Of a DNA stretch of 34,936 bases, positions 15,397 through 23,499 are shown one piece after another. The DNA comes from Bacteroidales bacterium (GTDB lineage Bacteria > Bacteroidota > Bacteroidia > Bacteroidales > UBA932), in contig JAFUDV010000049.1 of assembly GCA_017464245.1 (NCBI GenBank), positions 1 to 34,936 of the forward strand. Reading direction: 5' to 3'. A program made the position numbers and the translations under genes. Below the pieces are notes generated by a model. The model made no database searches. It worked only from the letters and a program-made list of their open reading frames with translations, and was not told where the DNA came from. Position 1 is the stretch's first letter. Every line of letters begins with the position of its first letter.

Positions 15397-16290
15397 ATGA
15401 CAAGTACAATCATCTGGACCATTGCGATCATCACCGTCCTCGGACTCGTGCTGGCGCTCGTCCTCTACCTTGTGGCGAAGAAGTTCAAGGTGGAGGAGGA
15501 TCCGCGCATCGACGAGGTGGAGAAGGTGATGCCCGGTGCGAACTGCGGCGGTTGCGGCTTTGCCGGCTGCCGGGCGTTCGCCGAGGCGGCGGTGGGGGCT
15601 CCGAACCTGGACAACAACTTCTGTCCGGTGGGCGGCAACGACGTCATGGCGAAGGTGGCGGCGATCCTCGGCTACGAGGTGAGCGCGAAGGCCCCCCAGG
15701 TGGCCGTCGTCCGCTGCAACGGAACCTGTGAGAACCGCCCCAAGGTCAACGAGTACGACGGTTTCGCCTCCTGCAAGGTGAAGGCGGCCCTGTACAGCGG
15801 CGACACCGCCTGTGCGTTCGGCTGCCTGGGCTGCGGGGACTGCGCGGCCGCGTGCCAGTTCGGCGCCCTCACGATGGACCCCTCGACCGGTCTCCCGGTC
15901 GTGGACGAGTCCAAGTGCACCGCCTGCGGGGCCTGTGCCAAGGCCTGCCCCAAGCGCATCATCGAACTCAGGCCCAAGGGCCCGCGCGGCATGCGTGAAT
16001 TCGTCTCCTGCGTGAACCATGACAAGGGACCCGCCGCGAAGAAGGCCTGCGCCGCCGCCTGCATCGGCTGCGGCATCTGCGTGAAGACCTGCACGCACGA
16101 GGCGATCGTCCTCGACAACAACGTCGCCTACATCGACCCGGCGAAGTGCAAGCTCTGCCGCGAGTGCGAGGCGATGTGCCCGACCGGCGCCATCCACGGG
16201 GTGAACTTCCCGAAGCCCCTGGACAAGGACGCCGTCAAGGAACGCATCAAGGCTCGTCAACAAAAAGCAAAGGAGGCCGCCCATGTCTAA
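15397..16290 (+). CDS. rnfB: Rnf complex subunit RnfB (ferredoxin-type iron-sulfur protein)
   Basis: The 297-aa protein has an N-terminal membrane helix (about 5-27). A 4Fe-4S domain has cysteines 50, 53, 58 and 76 (GANCGGCGFAGC). Four ferredoxin-type motifs follow, with CxxCxxCxxxC groups starting at 143, 174, 222 and 251. RnfB receives electrons from reduced ferredoxin and hands them to the membrane subunits. It is the first gene of the Rnf operon, 18 bp after rseC. Confidence 0.96.
   Translation: MTSTIIWTIAIITVLGLVLALVLYLVAKKFKVEEDPRIDEVEKVMPGANCGGCGFAGCRAFAEAAVGAPNLDNNFCPVGGNDVMAKVAAILGYEVSAKAPQVAVVRCNGTCENRPKVNEYDGFASCKVKAALYSGDTACAFGCLGCGDCAAACQFGALTMDPSTGLPVVDESKCTACGACAKACPKRIIELRPKGPRGMREFVSCVNHDKGPAAKKACAAACIGCGICVKTCTHEAIVLDNNVAYIDPAKCKLCRECEAMCPTGAIHGVNFPKPLDKDAVKERIKARQQKAKEAAHV
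16270..16276 (+). promoter_or_regulatory. strong Shine-Dalgarno site for rnfC
   Basis: AAGGAGG lies 6 bases before ATG 16283, inside the end of rnfB. Bacteroidetes genes mostly lack such sites; here it probably lets ribosomes re-initiate at the 8-base gene overlap. Confidence 0.6.
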
Positions 16291-17629
16291 ACGTACATTC
16301 TCCATCGGCGGAGTCCATCCGCACGACAACAAGATTTCCCGCGAGTGCGCGATCGAGCCGCTTCCGCTCTCTCCGACCGTGTACCTGTCCATGTCCCAGC
16401 ACATCGGCGCGCCGGCCAAGCCGGTCGTCGCGGTAGGGGACAAGGTGAAAGTAGGCCAGGTGGTCGCCGAACCGGGCGGCTTCGTGTCCGCGTTCATCCA
16501 TTCCTCCGTTTCGGGAACGGTCAAGTCCATCGGCCCCCGCAAGGACCTCGCCGGCAACCCGCAGACCTGCATCGAAATCGCCGTGGAAGGCGACGAGTGG
16601 CTGGAAGGGATCGACACGTCCGATACCCTCGTCACCGGGATCCCGGCCGACAACAAGGCCATCATCGACAAGATCCGCCTCGGCGGCGTCGTGGGCCTGG
16701 GCGGTGCGACCTTCCCCACGCATGTCAAGCTTTCGCCGCCTCCGGGCTCCAAGTGCGAGCGCGTCATCATCAACGGCTGCGAGTGTGAACCGTACCTCAC
16801 CTCCGACTACCGGACCCTTCTCGAGAAGGGCGAGCAGGTGGTCGTGGGCGCCGCGATCCTCCGGCAGGTCATGGGAGGCGTTCCCTGCACCATCGCCATA
16901 GAGGAGAACAAGCCCGAGGCCGTCGCCCACATCCAGGACGTCATCCGGAAGCTCGGCTACGAGGGCATCGAGGTGATGGTCATGAAGATGATGTATCCGC
17001 AGGGCGGTGAAAAGCAGCTCATCGACGCGGTCATGCACCGACAGGTGGGATCCGGCGCGCTGCCCATCTCCGTGGGCGCGGTCGTCCAGAACGTCGCGAC
17101 GGCCCTCGCCGTCTATGACGCCGTGCAGAAGAACAAGCCCATCGTGGACAATTCCGTCACCGTGACGGGCGAGTGCTTCCCCAGGCAGGCGAACCTGCTC
17201 GTGCGCGTGGGCACCCCGCTCTCCTACATCATCGACTATCTCGGCGGTGTTCCGGCCGATGCCGTGAAGGTCATCAGCGGCGGTCCCATGATGGGCCGTG
17301 CCGTGGCGAACCTCGATGCGGCCACCGTCAAGGGAACCGGCGCCCTGCTCTTCCTCACGGAGAAGCAGACCCGCCGCCAGCCCGCCTCCGCCTGCATTCG
17401 CTGCGGCAAGTGCGCGGACGCCTGCCCGATGGGCCTGGAGCCGTTCCTGCTGAACCGCCTCGTGAAGGTGAACGACCTGGAGCAGCTGGAGGCCAATGCG
17501 GCCCAGGACTGCATCGAGTGCGGCTGCTGCCTGTATTCCTGCCCGGCGCACATTCCGCTGCTGGACAATATCCGGATGGGCAAGGGCGCCGTCCTCGGCG
17601 CCATCCGTGCCCGCGCCGCAAAAAAATGA
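16283..17629 (+). CDS. rnfC: Rnf complex subunit RnfC
   Basis: The 448-aa protein has a barrel-sandwich start (HIGAPAKPVVAVGDKVKVGQ) and an NADH/FMN-binding Rossmann-like part resembling the 51-kDa subunit of complex I (VVGLGGATFPTHVK, INGCECEPYLTSDY). Two 4Fe-4S motifs follow, near residue 370 (CIRCGKCADACP) and 409 (CIECGCCLYSCP). It is the cytosolic NAD-reducing module of ferredoxin:NAD+ oxidoreductase. The length is usual for the short type without a C-terminal repeat extension. It overlaps rnfB by 8 bases. Confidence 0.96.
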   Translation: MSKRTFSIGGVHPHDNKISRECAIEPLPLSPTVYLSMSQHIGAPAKPVVAVGDKVKVGQVVAEPGGFVSAFIHSSVSGTVKSIGPRKDLAGNPQTCIEIAVEGDEWLEGIDTSDTLVTGIPADNKAIIDKIRLGGVVGLGGATFPTHVKLSPPPGSKCERVIINGCECEPYLTSDYRTLLEKGEQVVVGAAILRQVMGGVPCTIAIEENKPEAVAHIQDVIRKLGYEGIEVMVMKMMYPQGGEKQLIDAVMHRQVGSGALPISVGAVVQNVATALAVYDAVQKNKPIVDNSVTVTGECFPRQANLLVRVGTPLSYIIDYLGGVPADAVKVISGGPMMGRAVANLDAATVKGTGALLFLTEKQTRRQPASACIRCGKCADACPMGLEPFLLNRLVKVNDLEQLEANAAQDCIECGCCLYSCPAHIPLLDNIRMGKGAVLGAIRARAAKK

Positions 17630-17635
17630 CATCGT

Positions 17636-18619
17636 ATGAGTAAACTGATCGTTTCCCCTTCACCCCACATCCATTCCAAGGACTCCACCCGGTCCCTGAT
17701 GCTGGATGTCGTGATCGCGCTCCTGCCCGCCGTTCTCTGCTCCTTCGTGTTCTACGGATGGAGGGAGATCCTCGTGATGGCGGTGAGCGTGGGCTCCTGC
17801 CTCCTGCTGGAGTGGGCCGTCACCCGCTATATGCTCAAGAAACCCTCCACGCTCGGCGACCTTTCCGCCGTCGTGACGGGTATCCTCCTGGGCCTGAACC
17901 TGCCGTACACCACCCCCTGGTGGGTCGTCGTCATCGGTGCGGTCGTCGCCATCGGCGTCGCCAAGATGACCTTCGGCGGACTGGGCCAGAACATCTGGAA
18001 CCCCGCCCTCGTGGGCCGCGTGTTCCTCCTCGTCTCCTTCCCGACCTACATGACCACCTGGTCGCAGCCGCAGGGCCTCTTCGGGGCCGACGCCGTGACC
18101 GGTGCCACCCCCCTCGGCGTCATCAACGAGGGGTTGATGGGCGGTGCGTCCGTGAAGGATATCATGGCTGAACATGGCTACGATTATGGCCAGATGCTGT
18201 TCGCGAACATCGGCGGTTCCGCCGGCGAGGTGTGCGCCATCGCCCTTCTCCTCGGCTTCGTGTACCTGTGCTGCCGCCGCGTCATCAAGCCCTGGATCAC
18301 CCTGACGATCTTCGCCACGGTGGCCCTTACGGCCCTCATCTTCTGGGGCGTCAACCCCGACCGCTTCACCGGTCCCGTCTTCAACCTCCTCACCGGCGGT
18401 CTCATCCTCGGCGCCTGCTTCATGGCCACCGACTACGTGACCTCCCCGATGAGCCTCTGGGGCGGCGTGGTGTTCGGCGTGGGCATCGGCTTCCTCACGA
18501 TGATGATCCGTTACTTCGGGTCCTATCCGGAAGGCGTTTCCTTCGCCATCCTGATCATGAACTCCTTCGTTCCGCTGATCAACATGGCTTTCAAACAGAA
18601 AAAGTTCGGGAGGAAGTAA
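17636..18619 (+). CDS. rnfD: Rnf complex subunit RnfD
   Basis: The 327-aa integral membrane protein has about nine to ten helices. The flavin attachment motif T-G-A-T lies at 155-158, in ADAVTGATPLGVI, with Thr158 the likely covalent FMN site. It belongs to the NqrB/RnfD family and carries electrons and ions across the inner membrane. It starts 6 bp after rnfC. Confidence 0.96.
   Translation: MSKLIVSPSPHIHSKDSTRSLMLDVVIALLPAVLCSFVFYGWREILVMAVSVGSCLLLEWAVTRYMLKKPSTLGDLSAVVTGILLGLNLPYTTPWWVVVIGAVVAIGVAKMTFGGLGQNIWNPALVGRVFLLVSFPTYMTTWSQPQGLFGADAVTGATPLGVINEGLMGGASVKDIMAEHGYDYGQMLFANIGGSAGEVCAIALLLGFVYLCCRRVIKPWITLTIFATVALTALIFWGVNPDRFTGPVFNLLTGGLILGACFMATDYVTSPMSLWGGVVFGVGIGFLTMMIRYFGSYPEGVSFAILIMNSFVPLINMAFKQKKFGRK
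18608..18616 (+). promoter_or_regulatory. Shine-Dalgarno site for rnfG
   Basis: GGGAGGAAG ends 4 bases before ATG 18621 and overlaps the end of rnfD. Confidence 0.5.
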
Positions 18620-18620
18620 G

Positions 18621-19190
18621 ATGGCAGCCGTATCCAATCTCAAGAACATGGTGACGGTCCTCGGCCTCACCTGCCTGCTGTGCTCCGCCGTCCTGGGCGG
18701 TGCCTATGCCCTCACGAAGGATCCCATCGACGCTGCGGCCAAGGCGAAGACCGACAAGGCCGTAGGCGCGGTCCTTCCCGCCTTCGACGAGACCTCCTAC
18801 GAGAGCGTCGAGGCCGATGGCAAGTCCTACAACTATTACAAGGCCGTCAAGGGCGGGGAGACCGTCGGCTATGCCGTCGAGTCCACCGTCGTCGGTTTCG
18901 GCGGCCCGCTGTCCCTGATGGTGGGCGTGACCCCGGCCGGTGTGGTGTACAACACCTCCGTCCTCTCGCATTCCGAGACCCCGGGCCTCGGCGCCAAGTG
19001 CAACACCGACGCCAAGTTCATGGCCCAGTGGGAGGGCTTCGACCCTTCCGCGAAGATCCTCTCCGTCAAGAAGGACGGCGGTGACGTTGACGCCATCACG
19101 GCTTCCACCATCACCTCCCGCGCCTACACGGAGGCAGTGAAGAACGCCGTGAACGCCGTTAAGAAACTGGAGGAGAAAGACCATGAGTAA
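18621..19190 (+). CDS. rnfG: Rnf complex subunit RnfG (FMN-binding)
   Basis: The 189-aa protein has one N-terminal membrane helix (about 10-30) and a periplasmic FMN-binding domain (LSLMVGVTPAGVVYNTSVLS, SETPGLGAKC). The flavinylation site reads DAITASTITS (TAST at 160-163) where many homologues have SGAT; Thr163 is the likely attachment residue. Flavinylation needs an ApbE transferase, which is not in this window. It is 2 bp after rnfD. Confidence 0.95.
   Translation: MAAVSNLKNMVTVLGLTCLLCSAVLGGAYALTKDPIDAAAKAKTDKAVGAVLPAFDETSYESVEADGKSYNYYKAVKGGETVGYAVESTVVGFGGPLSLMVGVTPAGVVYNTSVLSHSETPGLGAKCNTDAKFMAQWEGFDPSAKILSVKKDGGDVDAITASTITSRAYTEAVKNAVNAVKKLEEKDHE
19169..19175 (+). promoter_or_regulatory. 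Shine-Dalgarno site for rnfE
   Basis: GGAGGAG lies 7 bases before ATG 19183, inside the end of rnfG. It repeats the pattern seen at rnfC and rnfG. Confidence 0.5.
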
Positions 19191-19773
19191 GAATCTGAAA
19201 CTCATCACGGAAGGCCTGGTCAAGAACAACCCGACCTTCGTCCTGCTGCTGGGCATGTGTCCGACGCTGGCCACGACCACGTCGGCCATCAACGGCCTGT
19301 CGATGGGCCTTGCGACGCTTTTCGTCCTGGTCCTTTCCAACATGGCCATCTCCCTCATCGCACCGGTGGTTCCGGACAAGGTCCACATCCCGGTGTACAT
19401 CGTGGTGATCGCCACCTTCGTCACGCTGCTGCAGCTCCTGATGCAGGCCTATACCCCGGGAATGTACGAGACCCTGGGCCTGTTCATCCCGCTCATCGTG
19501 GTGAACTGCATCGTCCTGGGCCGCGCGGAGGCCTTCGCGAACAAGCACGGCGTCCTCGAGAGCGCCTGTGACGGCCTGGGCGTCGGCCTCGGCTTCACCT
19601 GCTCGCTCACGGTGCTCGGCCTCGTCCGCGAGATCCTGGGCTCCGGCTCCGCCTTCGGGTTCAACTTCATCGGCGGAAACGACGGCATGCTCGCCTTCGT
19701 CATGGCTCCGGGCGCCTTCCTGTGCCTGGGCTACCTGATGGTCCTGTTCAACAAATTCTTCAAGAAAGACTAA
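19183..19773 (+). CDS. rnfE: Rnf complex subunit RnfE
   Basis: The 196-aa protein has six likely membrane helices. The start MSKNLKLITEGLVKNNPTFV and the segment LLGMCPTLATTTSAINGLSM are typical of RnfE/NqrD. It is one of the two homologous ion-channel subunits that face opposite ways in the membrane. It overlaps rnfG by 8 bases. Confidence 0.96.
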   Translation: MSKNLKLITEGLVKNNPTFVLLLGMCPTLATTTSAINGLSMGLATLFVLVLSNMAISLIAPVVPDKVHIPVYIVVIATFVTLLQLLMQAYTPGMYETLGLFIPLIVVNCIVLGRAEAFANKHGVLESACDGLGVGLGFTCSLTVLGLVREILGSGSAFGFNFIGGNDGMLAFVMAPGAFLCLGYLMVLFNKFFKKD

Positions 19774-19776
19774 GCC

Positions 19777-20379
19777 ATGGAGTACTTCCTGATTATCATC
19801 TCGGCGATCTTTGTCAACAACATCGTCCTCGCGCAGTTCCTCGGAATCTGCCCGTACCTGGGTGTCTCCAACAAGCTTTCGACGGCCTCCGGCATGTCGA
19901 TGGCCGTGTGCTTCGTCATCACCCTTGCGACCCTGGTGACCTATCTCATCAACCAGTACCTTCTCGTCCCGTTCCAGCTCGAGTTCCTGCAGACGATCGC
20001 CTTCATCCTGGTGATCGCCGCCCTCGTGCAGATGGTGGAGATCGTGCTCAAGAAGGTGAGTCCCTCCCTCTACCAGGCCCTTGGCATCTTCCTTCCCCTG
20101 ATCACCACGAACTGCGCCGTGCTCGGCGTGGCGATCACCGTCGTCACGAAGGAGTTCACCTTCGGCCTTCCCTCCCACATGCTGAACCTCGGTGAAGCGC
20201 TGGTCTATGCCTTTGCGACCTCCCTGGGCTATGGTCTTGCCATGGTCATCTTCGCCGGCATCCGCGAGCACCTGGCGATGAACGACGTCCCCAAGGCGTT
20301 CAAGGGTGTCCCGATCGCCCTGGTGAGCGTGGGCATCCTCGCGCTGGCCTTCATGGGCTTCAGCGGAATGGTTAAATAA
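19777..20379 (+). CDS. rnfA: Rnf complex subunit RnfA
   Basis: The 200-aa protein has six membrane helices. The segments [20 protein letters not shown] and [15 protein letters not shown] are RnfA/NqrE hallmarks; the conserved cysteine is part of the iron-sulfur site shared with RnfE. It starts 3 bp after rnfE and ends the operon. No hairpin plus T-run terminator follows in the 32-bp gap, so the outer-membrane genes downstream could be read through. Confidence 0.96.
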   Translation: MEYFLIIISAIFVNNIVLAQFLGICPYLGVSNKLSTASGMSMAVCFVITLATLVTYLINQYLLVPFQLEFLQTIAFILVIAALVQMVEIVLKKVSPSLYQALGIFLPLITTNCAVLGVAITVVTKEFTFGLPSHMLNLGEALVYAFATSLGYGLAMVIFAGIREHLAMNDVPKAFKGVPIALVSVGILALAFMGFSGMVK

Positions 20380-20411
20380 AACATCTTAACAACTTTTAAA
20401 TCATTTGCGAT

Positions 20412-20855
20412 ATGAAAAAGACACTGATTCTCATGGCAGCTATCCTCGGTTTTGCCGTGGTGGCTTCCGCGCAGCCCCGTGCCATCGGCCTCCGTGCCGG
20501 TTACGGCGGTGAGTTCTCTTATCAGCATGGCCTCGGCGGCAACTTCGCCGAACTGGATCTCGGTTGGTGGCATAATCACATCAATCTCGTAGGCACCTAT
20601 GATTTCATCCTGGGCGGCAATGGCCAGGTAAACGTGTATCTGGGACCTGGCGCCCAGCTGTCCATCTGGAATGACGCACCTGCGAACAAGTCCTATGTGA
20701 ATGTCGGTCTGGCCGGCCAGTTCGGTGTGGAATGGAACATTCCGCAGATCCCGCTGCAGCTTTCCCTGGACTGGAGACCGGTCTTCTATTTCCTGGAGAA
20801 TGGGCGAGGCTTCGGTTACGACAGCGTCGGCCTGGGCATCAGATACCGCTTCTAG
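20412..20855 (+). CDS. small outer-membrane beta-barrel-like protein
   Basis: The 147-aa protein has a signal peptide ending in VASAQ. The mature part has alternating, glycine-rich strands and ends in the C-terminal aromatic pattern YDSVGLGIRYRF typical of outer-membrane barrels. Its length suits an eight-stranded barrel. I do not recognise a characterised family. The next gene is a paralogue, 1 bp after the stop. No consensus promoter box was found; CATTTGCG just before the ATG is only a partial match. Confidence 0.75.
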   Translation: MKKTLILMAAILGFAVVASAQPRAIGLRAGYGGEFSYQHGLGGNFAELDLGWWHNHINLVGTYDFILGGNGQVNVYLGPGAQLSIWNDAPANKSYVNVGLAGQFGVEWNIPQIPLQLSLDWRPVFYFLENGRGFGYDSVGLGIRYRF

Positions 20856-20856
20856 C

Positions 20857-21354
20857 ATGAAAAAGGCGCTATTGATCGTGGTGGCCCTGCTGGGCCTCTC
20901 CTTCGCTGCCGCGGCGCAACCGAAGGCCATCGGTGTCCGGGGCGGCCTGTTCGGCCGTGCGTTCAACGGTGAAATCAGCTATGAGCACTGGTTCACCATG
21001 TTCGACAACGACTACGACTTCCTGGAGGCCGAACTCGGCGTGTTCGGCGGCAACGGCTTCAAGGCTACGGCGATGTACAACTTCACCTTCGCCCAGCCGG
21101 AGTTCACCGACCGCGGCGAGTGGGCTTTCTATGCCGGCCCCGGCGTCGTGGGCGGCTATGGCACCGGCGTGAACAAGAACGACGAGGTGGTAGCGGCTCC
21201 GTTCGTGGGCCTCGCCGCCCAGCTGGGCCTGGAGTACACCTTCTGGTTCCCGCTCCAGCTTTCCGTGGACTTCCGTCCGACCTTCATGATTCCCGCGTTC
21301 ATGAACCGCACCAACTGGTACGGCTTCGCCCTGTCGGCCCGGTACGCGTTCTAG
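20857..21354 (+). CDS. small outer-membrane beta-barrel-like protein, paralogue of the preceding gene
   Basis: From ATG 20857 the protein has 165 aa. It resembles its neighbour in the signal peptide (MKKALLIVVALLGLSFAAAAQ against MKKTLILMAAILGFAVVASAQ), in the mature start PKAIGVRGG against PRAIGLRAG, in the late QLGLEYTFWFPLQLSVDFRP segment and in the aromatic end ALSARYAF. The pair probably arose by tandem duplication. An in-frame extension to 20701 overlaps the previous gene and is not used. The stop overlaps the stop of the convergent GH89 gene by 3 to 4 bases. Confidence 0.75.
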   Translation: MKKALLIVVALLGLSFAAAAQPKAIGVRGGLFGRAFNGEISYEHWFTMFDNDYDFLEAELGVFGGNGFKATAMYNFTFAQPEFTDRGEWAFYAGPGVVGGYGTGVNKNDEVVAAPFVGLAAQLGLEYTFWFPLQLSVDFRPTFMIPAFMNRTNWYGFALSARYAF

Positions 21355-23498
21355 TCCGCGAGCCAGGCGTCGATGTCTTTCTGGATGCGCCGGGCGACCT
21401 TCCGGGTCTTGCCCACGGGCTTCGAAGGATAGACGTCGCGCCGCTGGTTCCAACCCTGTTCGAAGGCTTTGAGATCCGTCTCGAAGCCTTCTTCGTTGAA
21501 CGGCCGGTCCTCCCGGACGCTGGCCAGGGCTTCGTTGAAGAAGATGTCCCACCGGCCCTGGTAGTAGTCCTTCACGAGGCCGTTCCACATCCGGTTCGCG
21601 TAGTCGTTGAGGATGGGGCCGCCCCAGATCGTGAGGAGGGTGCGGGCGTTGGTCTCATAATAATCCTTTTCCGCCTCGTCGGTGCCCAGGGCGCGGGCGT
21701 CGGCGATCCATTTCCCGAGAAGGAAGTCCGGGTGCGTGCCCAGGAGGTCGTCGATGTCGGCGAAAATGCGGTGGGACTTGTCCACGAGGGCTTCCATCTC
21801 CGTGAGGTCCTTCGCCTTGTATGCGGCGGTGAACGCATCCCGGACCTGCCAGAAGAAGTTGGCCAGCCACTGGGAATAGAAGTTCACCAGGTCGTAGTTG
21901 TAAGCGTCCCGCCGGGACTTGTGCGAAAGGAGTTCTTTGCAGCACGCAAGCAGCAGGTCGTTGTCGTAGGTGTAGTCCGGCTTGGTGTAATAGGTGCCGT
22001 GGCCCTCGAAGGTGGGCCGGGCGTCGATCTGGGTGCCCAGGCCGTAGTAGGCGCTGTCGTGGTAGATGCTGTCCACGAGCGTTTTCCAGGTTCGCTCGAC
22101 GCCGGCATCGGCCTTTCCGAAGCGGGTGCGCGCCCAGTCGCGGGTCCATCCGTCCACGTCGCCTTCCGGCATCCAGGGGCGCTCCAGCAGGTACTCGAAG
22201 ACCTGCGGGCTCACGTCGAAGGACTCCAGGGTGGACCCCACGCCGGTGAAATTGTCCCCGGCGTCCGCCATCGTTGCGGAGAGGCGGGCCTCCAGCTTGT
22301 GGAGGTCGCCCACGAGGGTGGTGTTGCCGCCGAAATTGCCCAGGTAGCACCAGACATAGGGCTGGCCGAAGAATCCGTCGCAGGTGCGCCAGACTTCCGT
22401 GTTTTCGCAGAAATAGTCCAGCAGCACGAGCCGGTCCTGCGGGACGGCGGAGAGGTAGGCGTTCAGGCGCTCCGTCGTCCAGTTCTTGCGCTTGTAGTAG
22501 AAGACCCAGGACATCTGGAGCCAGCGGGCCTCGGGATCGGCCGCCTCCAGGGACTCGAACAGGTGCCGGGAAACCGTCCGGAGGTATTCCGGGTCCCAGC
22601 TGGGCGGGTCCATCTCGTTGAACGGGTCCACGCCGTAGATGTGGTCGGTCCCGTACAGGGCCTCCTGCTTCTCCAGGAAGCTCTTCTGGATGCGCGGGAA
22701 CAGGGGATCCTCCGAGTTGAGGAAGAAAGTGGGCGTGAAGCCGCACCAGGAACTCAGGTTCTGGATGTCCGCCTCGGGGTGCAGTTCCGCGATCCGGCCG
22801 GGAACATGCCCCGCGAAACCGGGCAGCACCGGGGTCATGCCCAGCTCCCGCTCCCGGGTGACGATGCGGCCCTGCAGGGCTTTCTGGCCTTCCAGCCAGG
22901 AGACCGGCAGCGGTCCCTGGAAGCCGTCCAGGTTGGCCATCCGGTGCCAGGGGAGATGGGCCGGTCCGCTGAAGTAGGAGCGGATCTCTTCGTCCGTCAT
23001 CCCGAATTCCTTCCAGACCTCGTACCACACGGCTTCCTGGCCGGTGATGGCGAGCGGCAGGGTGACGCCGTTCAGGGCCATCCAGTCGATGAAGCGCTCC
23101 CACTGCTTCCAGCCCCACCAGGGCATCGTGTAGCCGTAGGTGCAGTAGTTCAGGAAGAACCGGTCGTTCACCCGCGCTTCGCGGCGCACAGCCTCTTTCA
23201 CGCGCGGCAGGCGCCAGGGCAGCTGGACGGGCTGGTCCTCGAACCAGGACACATGGACATGGGCCACGTGCTTGAGGTACCAGTTCAGGCCCATCGCCTG
23301 GGAATTCACGTTGTTGCCGGTGATGCGGACTTTCCGTCCGGCCTGCTCCACCTGGAAGAAGTCCTTCTCCGCAGGGGATTCGACGAATTCGAAGCGGGCG
23401 GCTTTCCGGCCCAGGATCCGGCGGGCCAGGTCGTCGGCCGGGGAGGCCTGCAGCAGGGTGCCTGCAAAGAGCAGCGCGAGGAGGACAAGTCTTTTCAT
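21351..23498 (-). CDS. GH89 alpha-N-acetylglucosaminidase (first copy)
   Basis: From ATG 23498 the protein has 715 aa with a cleavable signal (MKRLVLLALLFAGTLLQAS). The NAGLU/GH89 layout is an N-terminal small domain, a TIM barrel from about residue 110 (NDRFFLNYCTYGYTMPWWGW) and an all-alpha C-terminal domain. By family knowledge the acid/base is Glu295 (DPFNEMDPPSW) and the nucleophile Glu425 (GSTLESFD). It releases terminal alpha-linked GlcNAc, found on mucin glycans and heparan sulfate. There is no lipobox, so it is likely periplasmic or soluble. The ATG follows the upstream gene's TGA after one base, so translation is probably coupled. Confidence 0.95.
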   Translation of the reverse strand: MKRLVLLALLFAGTLLQASPADDLARRILGRKAARFEFVESPAEKDFFQVEQAGRKVRITGNNVNSQAMGLNWYLKHVAHVHVSWFEDQPVQLPWRLPRVKEAVRREARVNDRFFLNYCTYGYTMPWWGWKQWERFIDWMALNGVTLPLAITGQEAVWYEVWKEFGMTDEEIRSYFSGPAHLPWHRMANLDGFQGPLPVSWLEGQKALQGRIVTRERELGMTPVLPGFAGHVPGRIAELHPEADIQNLSSWCGFTPTFFLNSEDPLFPRIQKSFLEKQEALYGTDHIYGVDPFNEMDPPSWDPEYLRTVSRHLFESLEAADPEARWLQMSWVFYYKRKNWTTERLNAYLSAVPQDRLVLLDYFCENTEVWRTCDGFFGQPYVWCYLGNFGGNTTLVGDLHKLEARLSATMADAGDNFTGVGSTLESFDVSPQVFEYLLERPWMPEGDVDGWTRDWARTRFGKADAGVERTWKTLVDSIYHDSAYYGLGTQIDARPTFEGHGTYYTKPDYTYDNDLLLACCKELLSHKSRRDAYNYDLVNFYSQWLANFFWQVRDAFTAAYKAKDLTEMEALVDKSHRIFADIDDLLGTHPDFLLGKWIADARALGTDEAEKDYYETNARTLLTIWGGPILNDYANRMWNGLVKDYYQGRWDIFFNEALASVREDRPFNEEGFETDLKAFEQGWNQRRDVYPSKPVGKTRKVARRIQKDIDAWLAD

Positions 23499-23499
23499 G

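Noticed and set aside
18621-19190. RnfG lacking its flavin site because SGAT is absent
   Set aside because: DAITAST keeps the Asp and the acceptor Thr in register, so it is a tolerated variant of the motif.
20385-20401. Possible second Pho box (CTTAACA followed by TTTAAAT)
   Set aside because: The two halves differ and are 10 bp apart, not 11; it looks like ordinary AT-rich sequence before a gene.
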